Translations under genes and position numbers: made by a program
Source: Bradyrhizobium sp.
Lineage (GTDB): Bacteria; Pseudomonadota; Alphaproteobacteria; Rhizobiales; Xanthobacteraceae
Assembly: GCF_016219575.1 (NCBI RefSeq)
Contig: NZ_JACRMG010000023.1
Coordinates: 62,001 to 126,000 of the forward strand
DNA length: 64,000 bases
Reading direction: 5' to 3'
Shown here: piece by piece, positions 1 through 8,058 of the stretch
How positions within the stretch are numbered: the stretch's first letter is position 1
Layout: every line of letters starts with the position of its first letter
The notes under the pieces: generated by a model
Seen by the model: the letters and a program-made list of their open reading frames with translations, nothing else
Told to the model about the DNA's origin: nothing
The model's database searches: none

Positions 1-1
1 G

Positions 2-439
2 GCCATCCTGGATTATCTCGACGAAACCGTCGGGCCGGACCAGGCGATGCTGCCCCCGCGCGGGGAAGCGCGGCGGCGGCAATTGCGGCTCTGTGCGCTC
101 GCAACGGGCTTGGGCGACAAGGCGGTCAGCCTTGTCTATGAGCGCGTGCTGCGCAAGGAGCAGCTGAAGCTGTGGGTCGAGCGCTGCGAAGCGCAGATCG
201 GCGGCGTGCTTGGCGTGCTGGAGCAGGAGCGCGCCGCGGTGAAGACGCCCTGGCTGTTCGGCGAGCGCATCGGCCACGCCGACGTCGCGGTCGCCTGCGT
301 GCTGCGCTTCACCGGCGAGGCGCACGCGGCGCTGTTCGATGCCTCGCGCTATCCAGCGCTGGCGGCGCACGCCGCGCGATGCGAGGCGCTGCCGCCATTC
401 CAGGAAATCGTGCAGCCGCTCGTTCCGCCGAGCGGCTGA
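2..439 (+). CDS. Glutathione S-transferase family protein (5' end outside window)
   Basis: The reading frame is open from base 2 and lacks its start, so only the end of the thioredoxin-like domain and the all-helical C-terminal domain are present. The first residues read AILDYLDETVG, the usual end of a GST N-domain where the Ile/Leu-Asp-Tyr-Leu-Asp stretch precedes the linker. The helical domain then carries WLFGERIGHADVAVAC, matching the conserved GST motif in which an Asp caps a helix. Family members conjugate glutathione or isomerise small electrophiles in the cytosol; the substrate cannot be told. About 145 residues are visible, so roughly 60-70 are missing on the left. It converges on the Kazal-protein gene. 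Confidence 0.85.
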   Translation, partial: AILDYLDETVGPDQAMLPPRGEARRRQLRLCALATGLGDKAVSLVYERVLRKEQLKLWVERCEAQIGGVLGVLEQERAAVKTPWLFGERIGHADVAVACVLRFTGEAHAALFDASRYPALAAHAARCEALPPFQEIVQPLVPPSG

Positions 440-485
440 GCCGGGGCGATCGAGCAACCTCGAACGGAGCGTCCGGTTCGTCAGC

Positions 486-794
486 TCAACACTTGCCGTC
501 GCTGCGCTTGCCGGTCCGCCGCTGCTGCCGCTTGCAATCGTTGCTGTAGGTCCTGCCGTCGCAGCCGCAGACGGGACGGTAGTCCGCCGTGCAGATCTGC
601 CCGACCCTGACGCAGACGCCGGCGGCGCCGCCCCAGCCGCACTGGCCCGGGAATGGATCGCACCACAGACCCCTGTCGCAGACAGCTCCGACAAAGCCGC
701 CGCAGGATTCGCCCACCTTGGCCGCGTTGCCGGCCGTTGTGCCGCTCAGTCCGAGGAGAAGGCAGGCGACGAAAATGAAATGTCGAGTCCTCAT
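486..794 (-). CDS. Secreted Kazal-type serine protease inhibitor domain protein
   Basis: A 102-residue protein with an N-terminal signal peptide (MRTRHF, then the hydrophobic FIFVACLLLGLSG, cleavage probably near GNAA). The mature part is Cys-rich. An N-terminal module with Cys-Gly-Gly and Trp-Cys spacing resembles small insulin-growth-factor-binding-like or eight-cysteine modules. The C-terminal module reads CTADYRPVCGCDGRTYSNDC, the Kazal signature (Pro-Val-Cys-Gly-x-Asp-Gly-x-Thr-Tyr-x-Asn-x-Cys). Kazal domains block serine proteases by inserting a loop into the active site, here presumably outside the cytoplasm. The start at 794 is chosen because an AGGAGGA ribosome site lies just upstream and the signal peptide begins there; the frame extends further upstream but without such support. 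The target protease is unknown. Confidence 0.8.
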   Translation of the reverse strand: MRTRHFIFVACLLLGLSGTTAGNAAKVGESCGGFVGAVCDRGLWCDPFPGQCGWGGAAGVCVRVGQICTADYRPVCGCDGRTYSNDCKRQQRRTGKRSDGKC

Positions 795-833
795 CGAGTC
801 CTCCGTTGCAATGGTCTTGCGCAAAATGAATTC

Positions 834-863
834 GCTATAAGGTCGTAGCAAGGAATAATACAA
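834..863 (-). promoter_or_regulatory. Candidate sigma-70 promoter for the Kazal-protein gene
   Basis: Read on the minus strand, TTGTAT and TATAGC are 18 bases apart, about 40 bases upstream of the Kazal gene start. The rest of the 795-1122 gap shows no convincing gene; it separates this gene from the divergent PAS-protein gene. Confidence 0.35.
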
Positions 864-1122
864 CCAAAACGATGCTGCAGCCAGCCTTTTCTGAACGGCG
901 CATGAGGAGCCGCAACGGCCTCCATGCGCGCAGGCACCGCCATCGTCTGAAGTCGTGCAGCCGCTCGCACCGCCGAGCGGAGATTGAACCTTGCTTCCTC
1001 CCCTCGCGGAGGTAGGTAGTGGAGCGCGGAGATCGGTGCTATGCAGCGCCGCCGCCCGGCAGACGGGCCAGTTTGCAATCCGCGCAACTGGATCGGCACT
1101 CCCCCGCTCGCTGCGACCTGGA

Positions 1123-1776
1123 ATGCTTCGCTTCATCGAACGACAGAACATTGCCTATCTTGAGCGTCTTCTCGCCAGCGAGACGATGTCCGAGAAGTCG
1201 CGCCGTCTCGTCGAGGAGCAGTTGAATGCCGCGCAGCGCCGGCTCGCGACGCTCACCGCCGTCAAGGCAGGGCTCAAGTCGAGGCCCCAGATCGAGCGGG
1301 CGCTGTCCGCTTCCTCGCCGAAAATCACCAGCCTGTTCCACCGGCAATTCGAGGCGGCGGACATGCCGCTGCTGCTGCTCGATCCCGGGCCGGGGCTGCG
1401 CATCGTCGACGCCAACCGGGTCTATGCGGCGGCCACCATGGTCGATCCCGGCAAGGTGGCCGGCGAAAAGCTGTTCAGCGTCTTTCCCGACAATCCCGGC
1501 GATCCCTTCGCCGACGGCGCCGCCAACGTGTTCGAATCCCTGCGCATCGTTGCCGAGACCGGCCGGACGCATGCCATGGCGGTGCAGCGCTACGACGTGC
1601 GGGATCCCGACGGCAAGTTCGTGGTGCGATACTGGCAGCCGGTGAACAGCCCGGTGCTGAACGAAAAGGGCGAGCTCGCCTTCATCCTCAATCGCGCGAT
1701 CGACGTGACGCCGCAGTTCCCGCAGGAAAAGCCATGGCCCCCGCTGGAAGAGGGCGACAGGGCCGTGCCGGCATAA
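1123..1776 (+). CDS. PAS-domain protein without an output domain
   Basis: The protein has 217 residues from the ATG at 1123. The first 70 residues are a charged amphipathic helix (RFIERQNIAYLERLL, then SRRLVEEQLNAAQRRLATL) that could form a coiled coil. A single PAS fold follows from about residue 68, beginning FHRQFEAADMPLLLLDP and containing RIVDANRVYAAATM and a C-terminal strand ending LAFILNRAIDVTP. No kinase, HTH, GGDEF or EAL domain follows. In Bradyrhizobium-type genomes such PAS segments usually head hybrid sensor kinases; here it stands alone, so it may be a small partner protein. The frame is open upstream to about 991, but that stretch reads like translated intergenic sequence, so the later ATG before the helix is preferred. 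Confidence 0.7.
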   Translation: MLRFIERQNIAYLERLLASETMSEKSRRLVEEQLNAAQRRLATLTAVKAGLKSRPQIERALSASSPKITSLFHRQFEAADMPLLLLDPGPGLRIVDANRVYAAATMVDPGKVAGEKLFSVFPDNPGDPFADGAANVFESLRIVAETGRTHAMAVQRYDVRDPDGKFVVRYWQPVNSPVLNEKGELAFILNRAIDVTPQFPQEKPWPPLEEGDRAVPA

Positions 1777-1880
1777 CCGCGCGGGCCAGGAAGGCCGCCG
1801 CGTCGCAAGGTCACGCCGGATTGAGTTGCCGGCGGTGCGTCCGCCGCTACAGTCGAAGCGCATTTTTCGGGGACATGGCC

Positions 1881-2156
1881 ATGAAGCTGACCCACATCCT
1901 TGCCGGAGCGATGGTTTCGGCGATTCTCGGCACGCTGGCCTTCCCGGCCGCGCCTGCCCGGGCCCAGACCTACGATCCCAGATATCCCGTCTGCCTCCAG
2001 GTCTATCAAGGTTTTGTCGATTACTATTTCGAGTGCGGCTACACGTCGATGGCGCAATGCCAGATGTCGGCCTCCGGCCGTTCCGCCTCCTGCGTGGTCA
2101 ATCCGTATTACGCAGGACCGAAGGGCAAGCGCAGCAAGAAGCGCACGCAGAACTAG
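1881..2156 (+). CDS. Small secreted DUF3551-like protein
   Basis: A 91-residue protein with a signal peptide (MKLTHILAGAMVSAILGTLA, cleavage near ARAQ). The mature part is short, with YPVCLQVYQGFVDYYFECGYTSMAQCQMS and a final Cys before NPYY. This is the Tyr-Pro-x-Cys, aromatic, then Gln-Cys pattern typical of the DUF3551 proteins that are abundant in Bradyrhizobium. The C-terminus is basic (KGKRSKKR). Function is unknown; it is presumably periplasmic or secreted. An in-frame ATG at 1875 is also possible, but the GGGG ribosome site at 1869-1872 is spaced better for 1881. Confidence 0.7.
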   Translation: MKLTHILAGAMVSAILGTLAFPAAPARAQTYDPRYPVCLQVYQGFVDYYFECGYTSMAQCQMSASGRSASCVVNPYYAGPKGKRSKKRTQN

Positions 2157-2200
2157 GCGGCTCAACCTTGCTTAGCTGTCGTCCCTGCGAATGTGCTCGG

Positions 2201-2341
2201 CCTCATGGTTCGCCTGGCGATGCGCAGCATCGTCCGGAGACGCGCCGCAAGCGGCGCTCCTCACCATGAGGGTCCAGGATTTTGCCGCGAAACAAGACCT
2301 CATCCTGAGGAGCCCGCCGAAGGCGGGCGTCTCGAAGGATG
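2201..2341. repeat. Two-hairpin palindromic intergenic repeat (family A, copy 1)
   Basis: Two adjacent imperfect hairpins. The first is bounded by CCTCATGG and CCATGAGG (2201-2271). The second runs from CCTCATCCTGAGG to CTCGAAGGATG (2298-2341). The same architecture recurs at 60928-61026. The right hairpin is read as the end of the Mur-ligase gene on the minus strand. Confidence 0.8.
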
Positions 2342-3757
2342 GGCCGCGGGGAACTTCGCTTCCACCAGCTGCGGAATTTCCCGGATCAGTCCGCCGAGAT
2401 CGCCTGAGGTGAGCAACAGGACGACATCGTCCGCACCCAGCATGCCGCTCAATCGCTGCAAGCCCTCCTCCGGACCGGTAATCGCCTCGGCATCGAAGTT
2501 CGCCGCCCGGGTGCGGGCGACGATTTCGCTCTGGGTCAGCTGGGCATGGCTGGCGGCGCCCTGGGACGCCGGCTCGAAGATGAATATTTTCGAAGCCCCC
2601 GCAAAGACGTCGTCATAGGCGGCGATCGCCGCGCGGTTGCGCCAGGTGAATGTATGCGGCTCGAACACGATGATCAGCCGCCGGTCGGGAAAGTGGAGCT
2701 TCGTCGCAGCGATCGCGCTCCTCGCCTTTTCGTAGGACGAGCCGAATCCTTCGTAGACGGGCACCTTCGACGCAGGAGACAGCAGCTCCATCCGGCGCTT
2801 CACGCCCTGGAAGCTCTGCATGCCGGTGCGCAGTTCCTCCGGCGTCAGCAATTTCTTCTCCAGCAGCATCGCGCCGGCGCCGACGATGTTCTCGATGTTG
2901 TGGTCGCCGAGCATCCGCGTCGACAGGCGAATGATCTTCTCGCCGCCCCGCATCAGGTCGAAACCGGTCTCCGCGCCGCGTTCGATGTTGGCGGCATGCC
3001 AGTGCGCCCGGTCGTCCAGTCCGTAGAACACGATGGTGCAGGAGAGATTTGCGGCCAGCGCCCGTGCGTGCGGCTCGGTGCTGTTGACGACCAGCAGCCC
3101 GTCGGCCGGCAGCGCGCCGAGCAGCGCGCGAAACGGCGCGAGGTACTCCGCATGCGTGGGAAACACGTTGATGTGGTCGTGGGTCGCCGAGGTGAGCAGG
3201 ACATTCCTGGCGTTGTAGAGCAGGAACTTCGACCGGTTGTCCCAGTTCGAAGCCGGATATTCGTCGCCTTCGAGAACGAAGGTCGGGCCCTTGCCGCGAT
3301 GCGCGTGTCGATCGAGCCCGTTGGTGATCTCTCCGATGAAATAGCTCGGGTCCTTGCCGGCGCTCCGCAGGCACCAGGCCAGCAAGGCGGTGCAGGTCGA
3401 TTTTCCGTAGCTTCCGGCCACCACGATGGTCTCGGAACCGGCGGTCAAGTCGTGCAGCAGGTCCGCAAACGAGCGAACCGGTTTTCCGCTGGCCATCGCG
3501 GCGCGGACTTCCTCGTTGCTTTCGGGCTGGAGCTTTGCGTTCTTGCCGATCACGATGACGTCGGCATCGTCGGGGATATTTTCCTTCCGGTATCCTTCGG
3601 CGAAGGCAATTTTCTCGTTCCTGAGATAGTCGCTGACCGGCGGATAGAAACCTTCATCGGACCCTGTGATCCGCGCGCCCATTTGCCGGAGCAGCAGCGC
3701 CGTCGCGCTCATGCCCTTGCCCGCGATGCCGATGAAATGTGCTTTCGAAAAACCCAT
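2300..3757 (-). CDS. mpl: Mur ligase family protein, Mpl-like
   Basis: A 485-residue ATP-dependent ligase resembling Mpl, which joins recycled murein tripeptide to UDP-MurNAc. The N-terminal nucleotide-binding domain starts HFIGIAGKGMSATALLL, as in MurC/Mpl. The central P-loop is VVAGSYGKSTCTALLAW at about residue 110, where most family members have GTHGKT-type sequences. VLEGDEYPAS and ATHDHINVFPTHAEY are typical of the Mpl central domain. The C-terminal domain holds VYEGFGSSYEKARSAI, where Mpl usually has a His-Pro-Thr-type motif. Start is supported by GGGGGAC on the minus strand. The last 14 residues (HPSRRPPSAGSSG) and the stop come from the family A repeat. It could instead act on a related amino-acid polymer. 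Confidence 0.8.
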   Translation of the reverse strand: MGFSKAHFIGIAGKGMSATALLLRQMGARITGSDEGFYPPVSDYLRNEKIAFAEGYRKENIPDDADVIVIGKNAKLQPESNEEVRAAMASGKPVRSFADLLHDLTAGSETIVVAGSYGKSTCTALLAWCLRSAGKDPSYFIGEITNGLDRHAHRGKGPTFVLEGDEYPASNWDNRSKFLLYNARNVLLTSATHDHINVFPTHAEYLAPFRALLGALPADGLLVVNSTEPHARALAANLSCTIVFYGLDDRAHWHAANIERGAETGFDLMRGGEKIIRLSTRMLGDHNIENIVGAGAMLLEKKLLTPEELRTGMQSFQGVKRRMELLSPASKVPVYEGFGSSYEKARSAIAATKLHFPDRRLIIVFEPHTFTWRNRAAIAAYDDVFAGASKIFIFEPASQGAASHAQLTQSEIVARTRAANFDAEAITGPEEGLQRLSGMLGADDVVLLLTSGDLGGLIREIPQLVEAKFPAAHPSRRPPSAGSSG

Positions 3758-3805
3758 CCGTCCCCCAAATGCGGGCGCGGCTTGCGATACCGAAGCTGTC
3801 GCGCC

Positions 3806-4591
3806 CTAGCGCACCTGTACCTCGACAGATCCGATTCCCTCAAGCTCGAAGCGATAGCCGGCCGCGCCTTCCGGAAACACGGTCTTCATCACGCTGCCGG
3901 TCATCACAATCTCGCCCTTCTTCAGGCCTTCGCCGCGCGAAGCAAGCTGCGTCGCCAGCCATGCGGCGGAACTGAAGGGATGGCCGAGGATGTCGCGGCC
4001 GTGTCCTTCGCCGATCGCGGCGCCGTCCCCGGCGGCACGCCCAAGTACGGCCTGGAGGTCGGGCCACTTGGTCGCAAATTCCGACAGCACGATGCCGGCG
4101 TTCCAGGAATTGTCGGCGACGAGCGAGCGAACGTCGAGCTTGCTGTAATCGGCGTTTCGGTCGTCGACGAGCTCGACCGCCGCACAAACGCCGTCGATGT
4201 GGGGCGCGATCGTCTCGGCCGTGCAGGGCCGGCCGGTGACCGGAACGTCCGACCCGATGCGGACGGCGATTTCGAATTCGAGGCCGAGCCGGCCGAAATC
4301 CGCGCGACGGACGCTCGCACCGGATCGATGCACGCGGCCGGCGAGCACGACACCTGCAATGGGATGGTCGATTCCGCAAAATGCCTGCATCGTGGCCGAC
4401 GTCAGCCCGACCTTGTAGCCCACGGCCTCGCCGTGCCCACCCCGCAACAGCGCGACATATCGCTGCTGGATATCGTAGGCGTCCGATATCGTGGCGGGTC
4501 CGTCCGGCGGACCGAGCGTCGTGAACCGCACATTGGCCCGGTGTTCGGCGAGCAGCGCCTCGGCCGCGCGCCGGGCGGCGATATCGTCCAT
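3806..4591 (-). CDS. 2-keto-4-pentenoate hydratase / fumarylacetoacetate hydrolase-fold protein
   Basis: The protein has 261 residues, close to the usual length of MhpD/HpcG-type hydratases. These add water to 2-hydroxy-dienoates during aromatic degradation or decarboxylate 2-oxo acids with a divalent metal. Supporting segments are AVGYKVGLTSATMQAFCG near residue 60, the metal-binding GLEFEIAVRIG near 105, AVELVDDRNADY near 140, and GEIVMTGSVMKTVF near 235. The start at 4591 follows a GGGAG site; the open frame extends upstream without support. No other aromatic-catabolism genes are adjacent, so the substrate is undetermined. It is divergent from the lanthipeptide synthetase gene. Confidence 0.8.
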   Translation of the reverse strand: MDDIAARRAAEALLAEHRANVRFTTLGPPDGPATISDAYDIQQRYVALLRGGHGEAVGYKVGLTSATMQAFCGIDHPIAGVVLAGRVHRSGASVRRADFGRLGLEFEIAVRIGSDVPVTGRPCTAETIAPHIDGVCAAVELVDDRNADYSKLDVRSLVADNSWNAGIVLSEFATKWPDLQAVLGRAAGDGAAIGEGHGRDILGHPFSSAAWLATQLASRGEGLKKGEIVMTGSVMKTVFPEGAAGYRFELEGIGSVEVQVR

Positions 4592-4754
4592 GGGCATTCT
4601 CCCTTTTTGCCCATTCGGCGGGCTTTCCGCCGAACAGTCAAGGCGCAAGCGTCGCGCGACAGAGGGGACAGTTTCGTCGAGCTGATTTATCCTCGTCGCG
4701 GCAGGTCGTTCGATCGCAGCGCAACCGCTGTCCCCGGTGGAAGTCTGGAAGACA

Positions 4755-7700
4755 ATGGATGAATTCCTTGCCCGCCTGATTGTCCGTGCTGCGACAGTGG
4801 ACGAATTGCTGTCCGGCGATTTCGATACGCTCGCCGGCCAGAACGCTGATTCCGACCAGGCGGCGCGCCGGCTCGCCGCGTGGTGCCGGTCGAGCGCCGG
4901 CGGAGACTTGCCGCTGTTCGCCAGGCGTCTTGCGCGCGATCGCCTGCGGTTTGCCGATGTGCTGGCAAGATTCGCATTCGCCCGCCATGTCGCCGCTTCG
5001 CCGCCGCCCTATATCGACGACGCAGCCTGGATCATGAAGGCGCTGCACAGCCCGGCCCAACACGCTCCTTGCGGCAGCAGGTCCGGTCAGTCGGAGGCGT
5101 ATACGTTCGAGGCCCTGTTCTCGCCGCTGGTCGAGGAGGCCGCCGCGCGATTGTGGTCGGGCATCGACGCGGGACAGGCCGGCAACCTGCTGGAGACAGC
5201 GCGCGCCGATTTGCGCCGCGCCATCCTCAGGGCGCTGTCGGAACTTTGCGCCCCGGCGCTCTATCATCGCTTCGCCGGGATGCGAAGGAGCCGCGGGACA
5301 CGCAGTGCGGCCCGCGACGATTCGGCGTCGCTCTACGATCAATTCGTCGCCGAAATGAAAGCGGGAGGCCTGCGCCGGCTGTTCGAGGACAAGCCGGTCC
5401 CGTTGCGCCTGGTCGCAACGATCGTGCGGCAATGGATCGACAGCTGTCGCGAACTCGTGCTGCGCCTGGGCGTCGATCTCCAGGCGATCCGGACCGAGCT
5501 TCGCGTTGCGCAGGCTGACAGCCGGGTCGTCGCGATCGAGGGCGAGCTGTCCGATCCGCACAATGGTGGACGTTCCGTGCACGTCCTGACCTTCGCGGAC
5601 GGCTCCCGGGTCGTCTACAAGCCGAAGGATCTGCGTCTCGATGCTGCCTGGCACGCGCTGGTCGCGCGGCTGAATCAGGCCGGCGCCCCCGTCGCGCTGA
5701 AGACGGCGCGCGCCGTTGTGCGCGACGGCTACGGCTGGGCGGAGTTCGTCGATCACGCCGGATGCAGGGACGAACCGGGCTTTGTGCGGTTTTTCGAGCG
5801 CGCCGGCGCCTGGCTTGCCCTGTTCCACTGCTTCTGCACCACCGACATGCATCAGGAAAACCTGATCGCCGCCGGCGAGCATCCGGTGCCGGTCGATCTC
5901 GAAATGACCCTGCAGGGCGTCTTCGAGGAATATCGATCCCGTGAGCCGGCAAGCGAGGCCGCCGAGGCGGCCATCGAGGCGGTTGCCAATTCGGTGATGT
6001 CGGTCGGCCTGCTGCCGACCCATGGAAGGACGCCCGACAACGAGCTGTTTGCGATGGGCGGCATGGGGGCTGACGAAAGCTCCGCAGCCGGGCTCATCTG
6101 GACCGACGTCAATTCCGACGCCATGCGGCCGGCGCGAACGAGGCAAATGCGCCAACAGCTTCCCAACCTGCCCCACATCGAAGGCCGCTATGCGAGGTTC
6201 GACCGCCACGTCGACGACTTCGTGCGCGGCTTCGAGCGATATGCCGCCTTCCTGTCGCGCCGGCGCGGCGACGCCGGCGAGCTGTCCGCAGGCTTTGCCG
6301 GATTGCCGGTGCGCAGGGTCATTCGTCCGACCCGCTTCTATCACCTGCTGCTGCAACGGCTGCGCGATCAGCGCAGCATGGACGATGGCGTCATCTGGTC
6401 GGCCCAGGCGGATTTCATGGCCAGACTGTCGGATTGGGACGACGAGGAGGATTTTCTGTGGCCGCTGCATGCGGCCGAGCGCAACGCGGCCGTTCAGCTC
6501 AACGTGCCGCATTTCGTCGCGCGCAGCGACGGGCAGGAAATCCGCGATGCGGCTGGCATCTCGATCCCGACTGCATCCATGCCGGGACTGGATCGTGCCC
6601 GGGACCGCTTGCGCGGCTTCGACGAACGGGAAATCGCCTGGCAGGTCGAGGTCATCCGCCATGCCGCGGGCGCTTCGCAGCCTGCAGGACCGGCCGCGGC
6701 AAATGAGCCGAAGCGGCCGCTGGCGGCTGCCTCGGCCGCACCGGCGCGCGAGGCATTTCTCGCGGAGGCGGATCGCATCGCCGAAGAGATCGGCGATCGC
6801 GCCCTGCGCCGCGGCCCGGGAGCCGCATGGATCGGCCTCGACTGGCTGGGGGATTCCGAGGTTGCCCAGCTCGTCCCCCTCGGTCCAGATCTCTATAACG
6901 GTGCTTCGGGGATTGCAGTCTTTCTCGCCGCGCACGCGGCCCTGACCGGACGCGAGTCCTCGCGACAGCTGGCGTTGATGGCAGTTGCGCATCTGCGCAA
7001 GGGCCTCAGGAGTAGAAGCAGCGCACGCATGGCGCGATCGCTCGGCGTGGGCGGCGGCACTGGACTTGGATCTGTCGTCCATGCGCTCGCATTGCTGGCA
7101 GAATTCCTCGGTGACGACGATATCCTTGCGGATGCCGATGTGGCTGCGCGTCTGTTTACGGACGAACTGATTGCGGCCGACAGGTCGCTGGACGTCATCG
7201 GCGGGTGCGCCGGCGCAATCCTCGCTTTGCTGCGGCTCCATCGCGACAGCGGATCGCGCTTCGCACTCGATCGCGCGCTGCAATGCGGCCGGCATCTGCT
7301 CGCGCAGCCGCGTCACGGCGCCGAGGGCCGCCGCAGCTGGATCGGACACGGTGCCGACACGCGTCCCCTCAACGGCATGTCGCATGGCGCGGCCGGCTTT
7401 GCCTATGCGCTGGCGTCGCTGGCCGCAGTGACCGGACGGGAGGAGTTCGCGCAGGCCGCGTCCGAATGCATGGCGCTCGAGGATTCCACCTATGACGGCG
7501 AACGCGCGAACTGGCCGGATTTTCGCGGTGGCGGTCCGCCTGCATGGTCGTGCCAGTGGTGCCACGGAGCTCCCGGCATCGGGCTTGCCCGCATCGCCAT
7601 GACCAGGAAAGCGGGAGCGGCCTCCGCGTTCGGGCCGGCCTCCAGCCGGATGACGACGGACATTGTCCATGCGCTCGCCGGAACGGAGCGAGGCTGGCCC

Positions 7701-7970
7701 GGCGCGATCGACACGCTCTGCTGCGGCACGCTCGGCAGCATCGAGTTCCTCTGCGAGGCCGGCGCCGCACTGGAGCGCGGCGAACTCCGTGAACGTGCAT
7801 CGCGGCAATTGATGACGGTATTGCAGACGGCGTCGTCGAGCGGTGACTACCGATGGAGTTTCGGCGCAAGACGGTTCAATCTCGGGCTGTTCCGCGGTCT
7901 GGCGGGCGTCGGCTATACCTGCCTGCGGCGGGTCGACGGCTCGCTGCCGAACATCCTGATCTGGGAATAG
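4755..7970 (+). CDS. lanM: Class II lanthipeptide synthetase LanM (CCG zinc-motif type)
   Basis: A 1071-residue bifunctional enzyme. The N-terminal dehydratase half (DUF4135-like, about residues 130-610) includes VVYKPKDLRLDAAWHAL near 285, WAEFVDHAGC near 325, and CTTDMHQENLIAAGEHP near 360. In LanM these phosphorylate and eliminate Ser/Thr hydroxyls of a precursor peptide. The C-terminal LanC-like cyclase half starts near residue 710 (LYNGASGIAVFLAAHA) and forms thioether rings on a zinc ion. Zinc ligands are inferred as C936 in CQWCHGAPG and C989-C990 in LCCGTLGS. That arrangement has three Cys, as in ProcM-like enzymes, rather than Cys/Cys/His. The start at 4755 is preferred, with an in-frame GTG at 4737 as the alternative. 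The precursor-like gene follows 88 bases downstream. No protease or export domain is fused. Confidence 0.92.
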   Translation: MDEFLARLIVRAATVDELLSGDFDTLAGQNADSDQAARRLAAWCRSSAGGDLPLFARRLARDRLRFADVLARFAFARHVAASPPPYIDDAAWIMKALHSPAQHAPCGSRSGQSEAYTFEALFSPLVEEAAARLWSGIDAGQAGNLLETARADLRRAILRALSELCAPALYHRFAGMRRSRGTRSAARDDSASLYDQFVAEMKAGGLRRLFEDKPVPLRLVATIVRQWIDSCRELVLRLGVDLQAIRTELRVAQADSRVVAIEGELSDPHNGGRSVHVLTFADGSRVVYKPKDLRLDAAWHALVARLNQAGAPVALKTARAVVRDGYGWAEFVDHAGCRDEPGFVRFFERAGAWLALFHCFCTTDMHQENLIAAGEHPVPVDLEMTLQGVFEEYRSREPASEAAEAAIEAVANSVMSVGLLPTHGRTPDNELFAMGGMGADESSAAGLIWTDVNSDAMRPARTRQMRQQLPNLPHIEGRYARFDRHVDDFVRGFERYAAFLSRRRGDAGELSAGFAGLPVRRVIRPTRFYHLLLQRLRDQRSMDDGVIWSAQADFMARLSDWDDEEDFLWPLHAAERNAAVQLNVPHFVARSDGQEIRDAAGISIPTASMPGLDRARDRLRGFDEREIAWQVEVIRHAAGASQPAGPAAANEPKRPLAAASAAPAREAFLAEADRIAEEIGDRALRRGPGAAWIGLDWLGDSEVAQLVPLGPDLYNGASGIAVFLAAHAALTGRESSRQLALMAVAHLRKGLRSRSSARMARSLGVGGGTGLGSVVHALALLAEFLGDDDILADADVAARLFTDELIAADRSLDVIGGCAGAILALLRLHRDSGSRFALDRALQCGRHLLAQPRHGAEGRRSWIGHGADTRPLNGMSHGAAGFAYALASLAAVTGREEFAQAASECMALEDSTYDGERANWPDFRGGGPPAWSCQWCHGAPGIGLARIAMTRKAGAASAFGPASSRMTTDIVHALAGTERGWPGAIDTLCCGTLGSIEFLCEAGAALERGELRERASRQLMTVLQTASSSGDYRWSFGARRFNLGLFRGLAGVGYTCLRRVDGSLPNILIWE

Positions 7971-8003
7971 CGGACTGCATATGGCCCGCCATCCCGCGAT
8001 CCT

Positions 8004-8030
8004 TTGAATTCCCGCTCGGGTTGTTATAGG
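8004..8030 (+). promoter_or_regulatory. Weak candidate promoter before the precursor peptide gene
   Basis: TTGAAT (8004-8009) and TATAGG (8025-8030) lie 15 bases apart, shorter than the ideal 17. They would let the peptide be transcribed separately from lanM, which would fit the need for more substrate than enzyme. Support is only by eye. Confidence 0.25.
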
Positions 8031-8058
8031 CTTCAGCCAGGAAAACGGGGGGAATGCC

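Noticed and set aside
2546..4762. Plus-strand frame opposite the Mur ligase and hydratase
   Set aside because: It spans two genes and their gap with random-looking composition; both minus-strand genes have recognised families.
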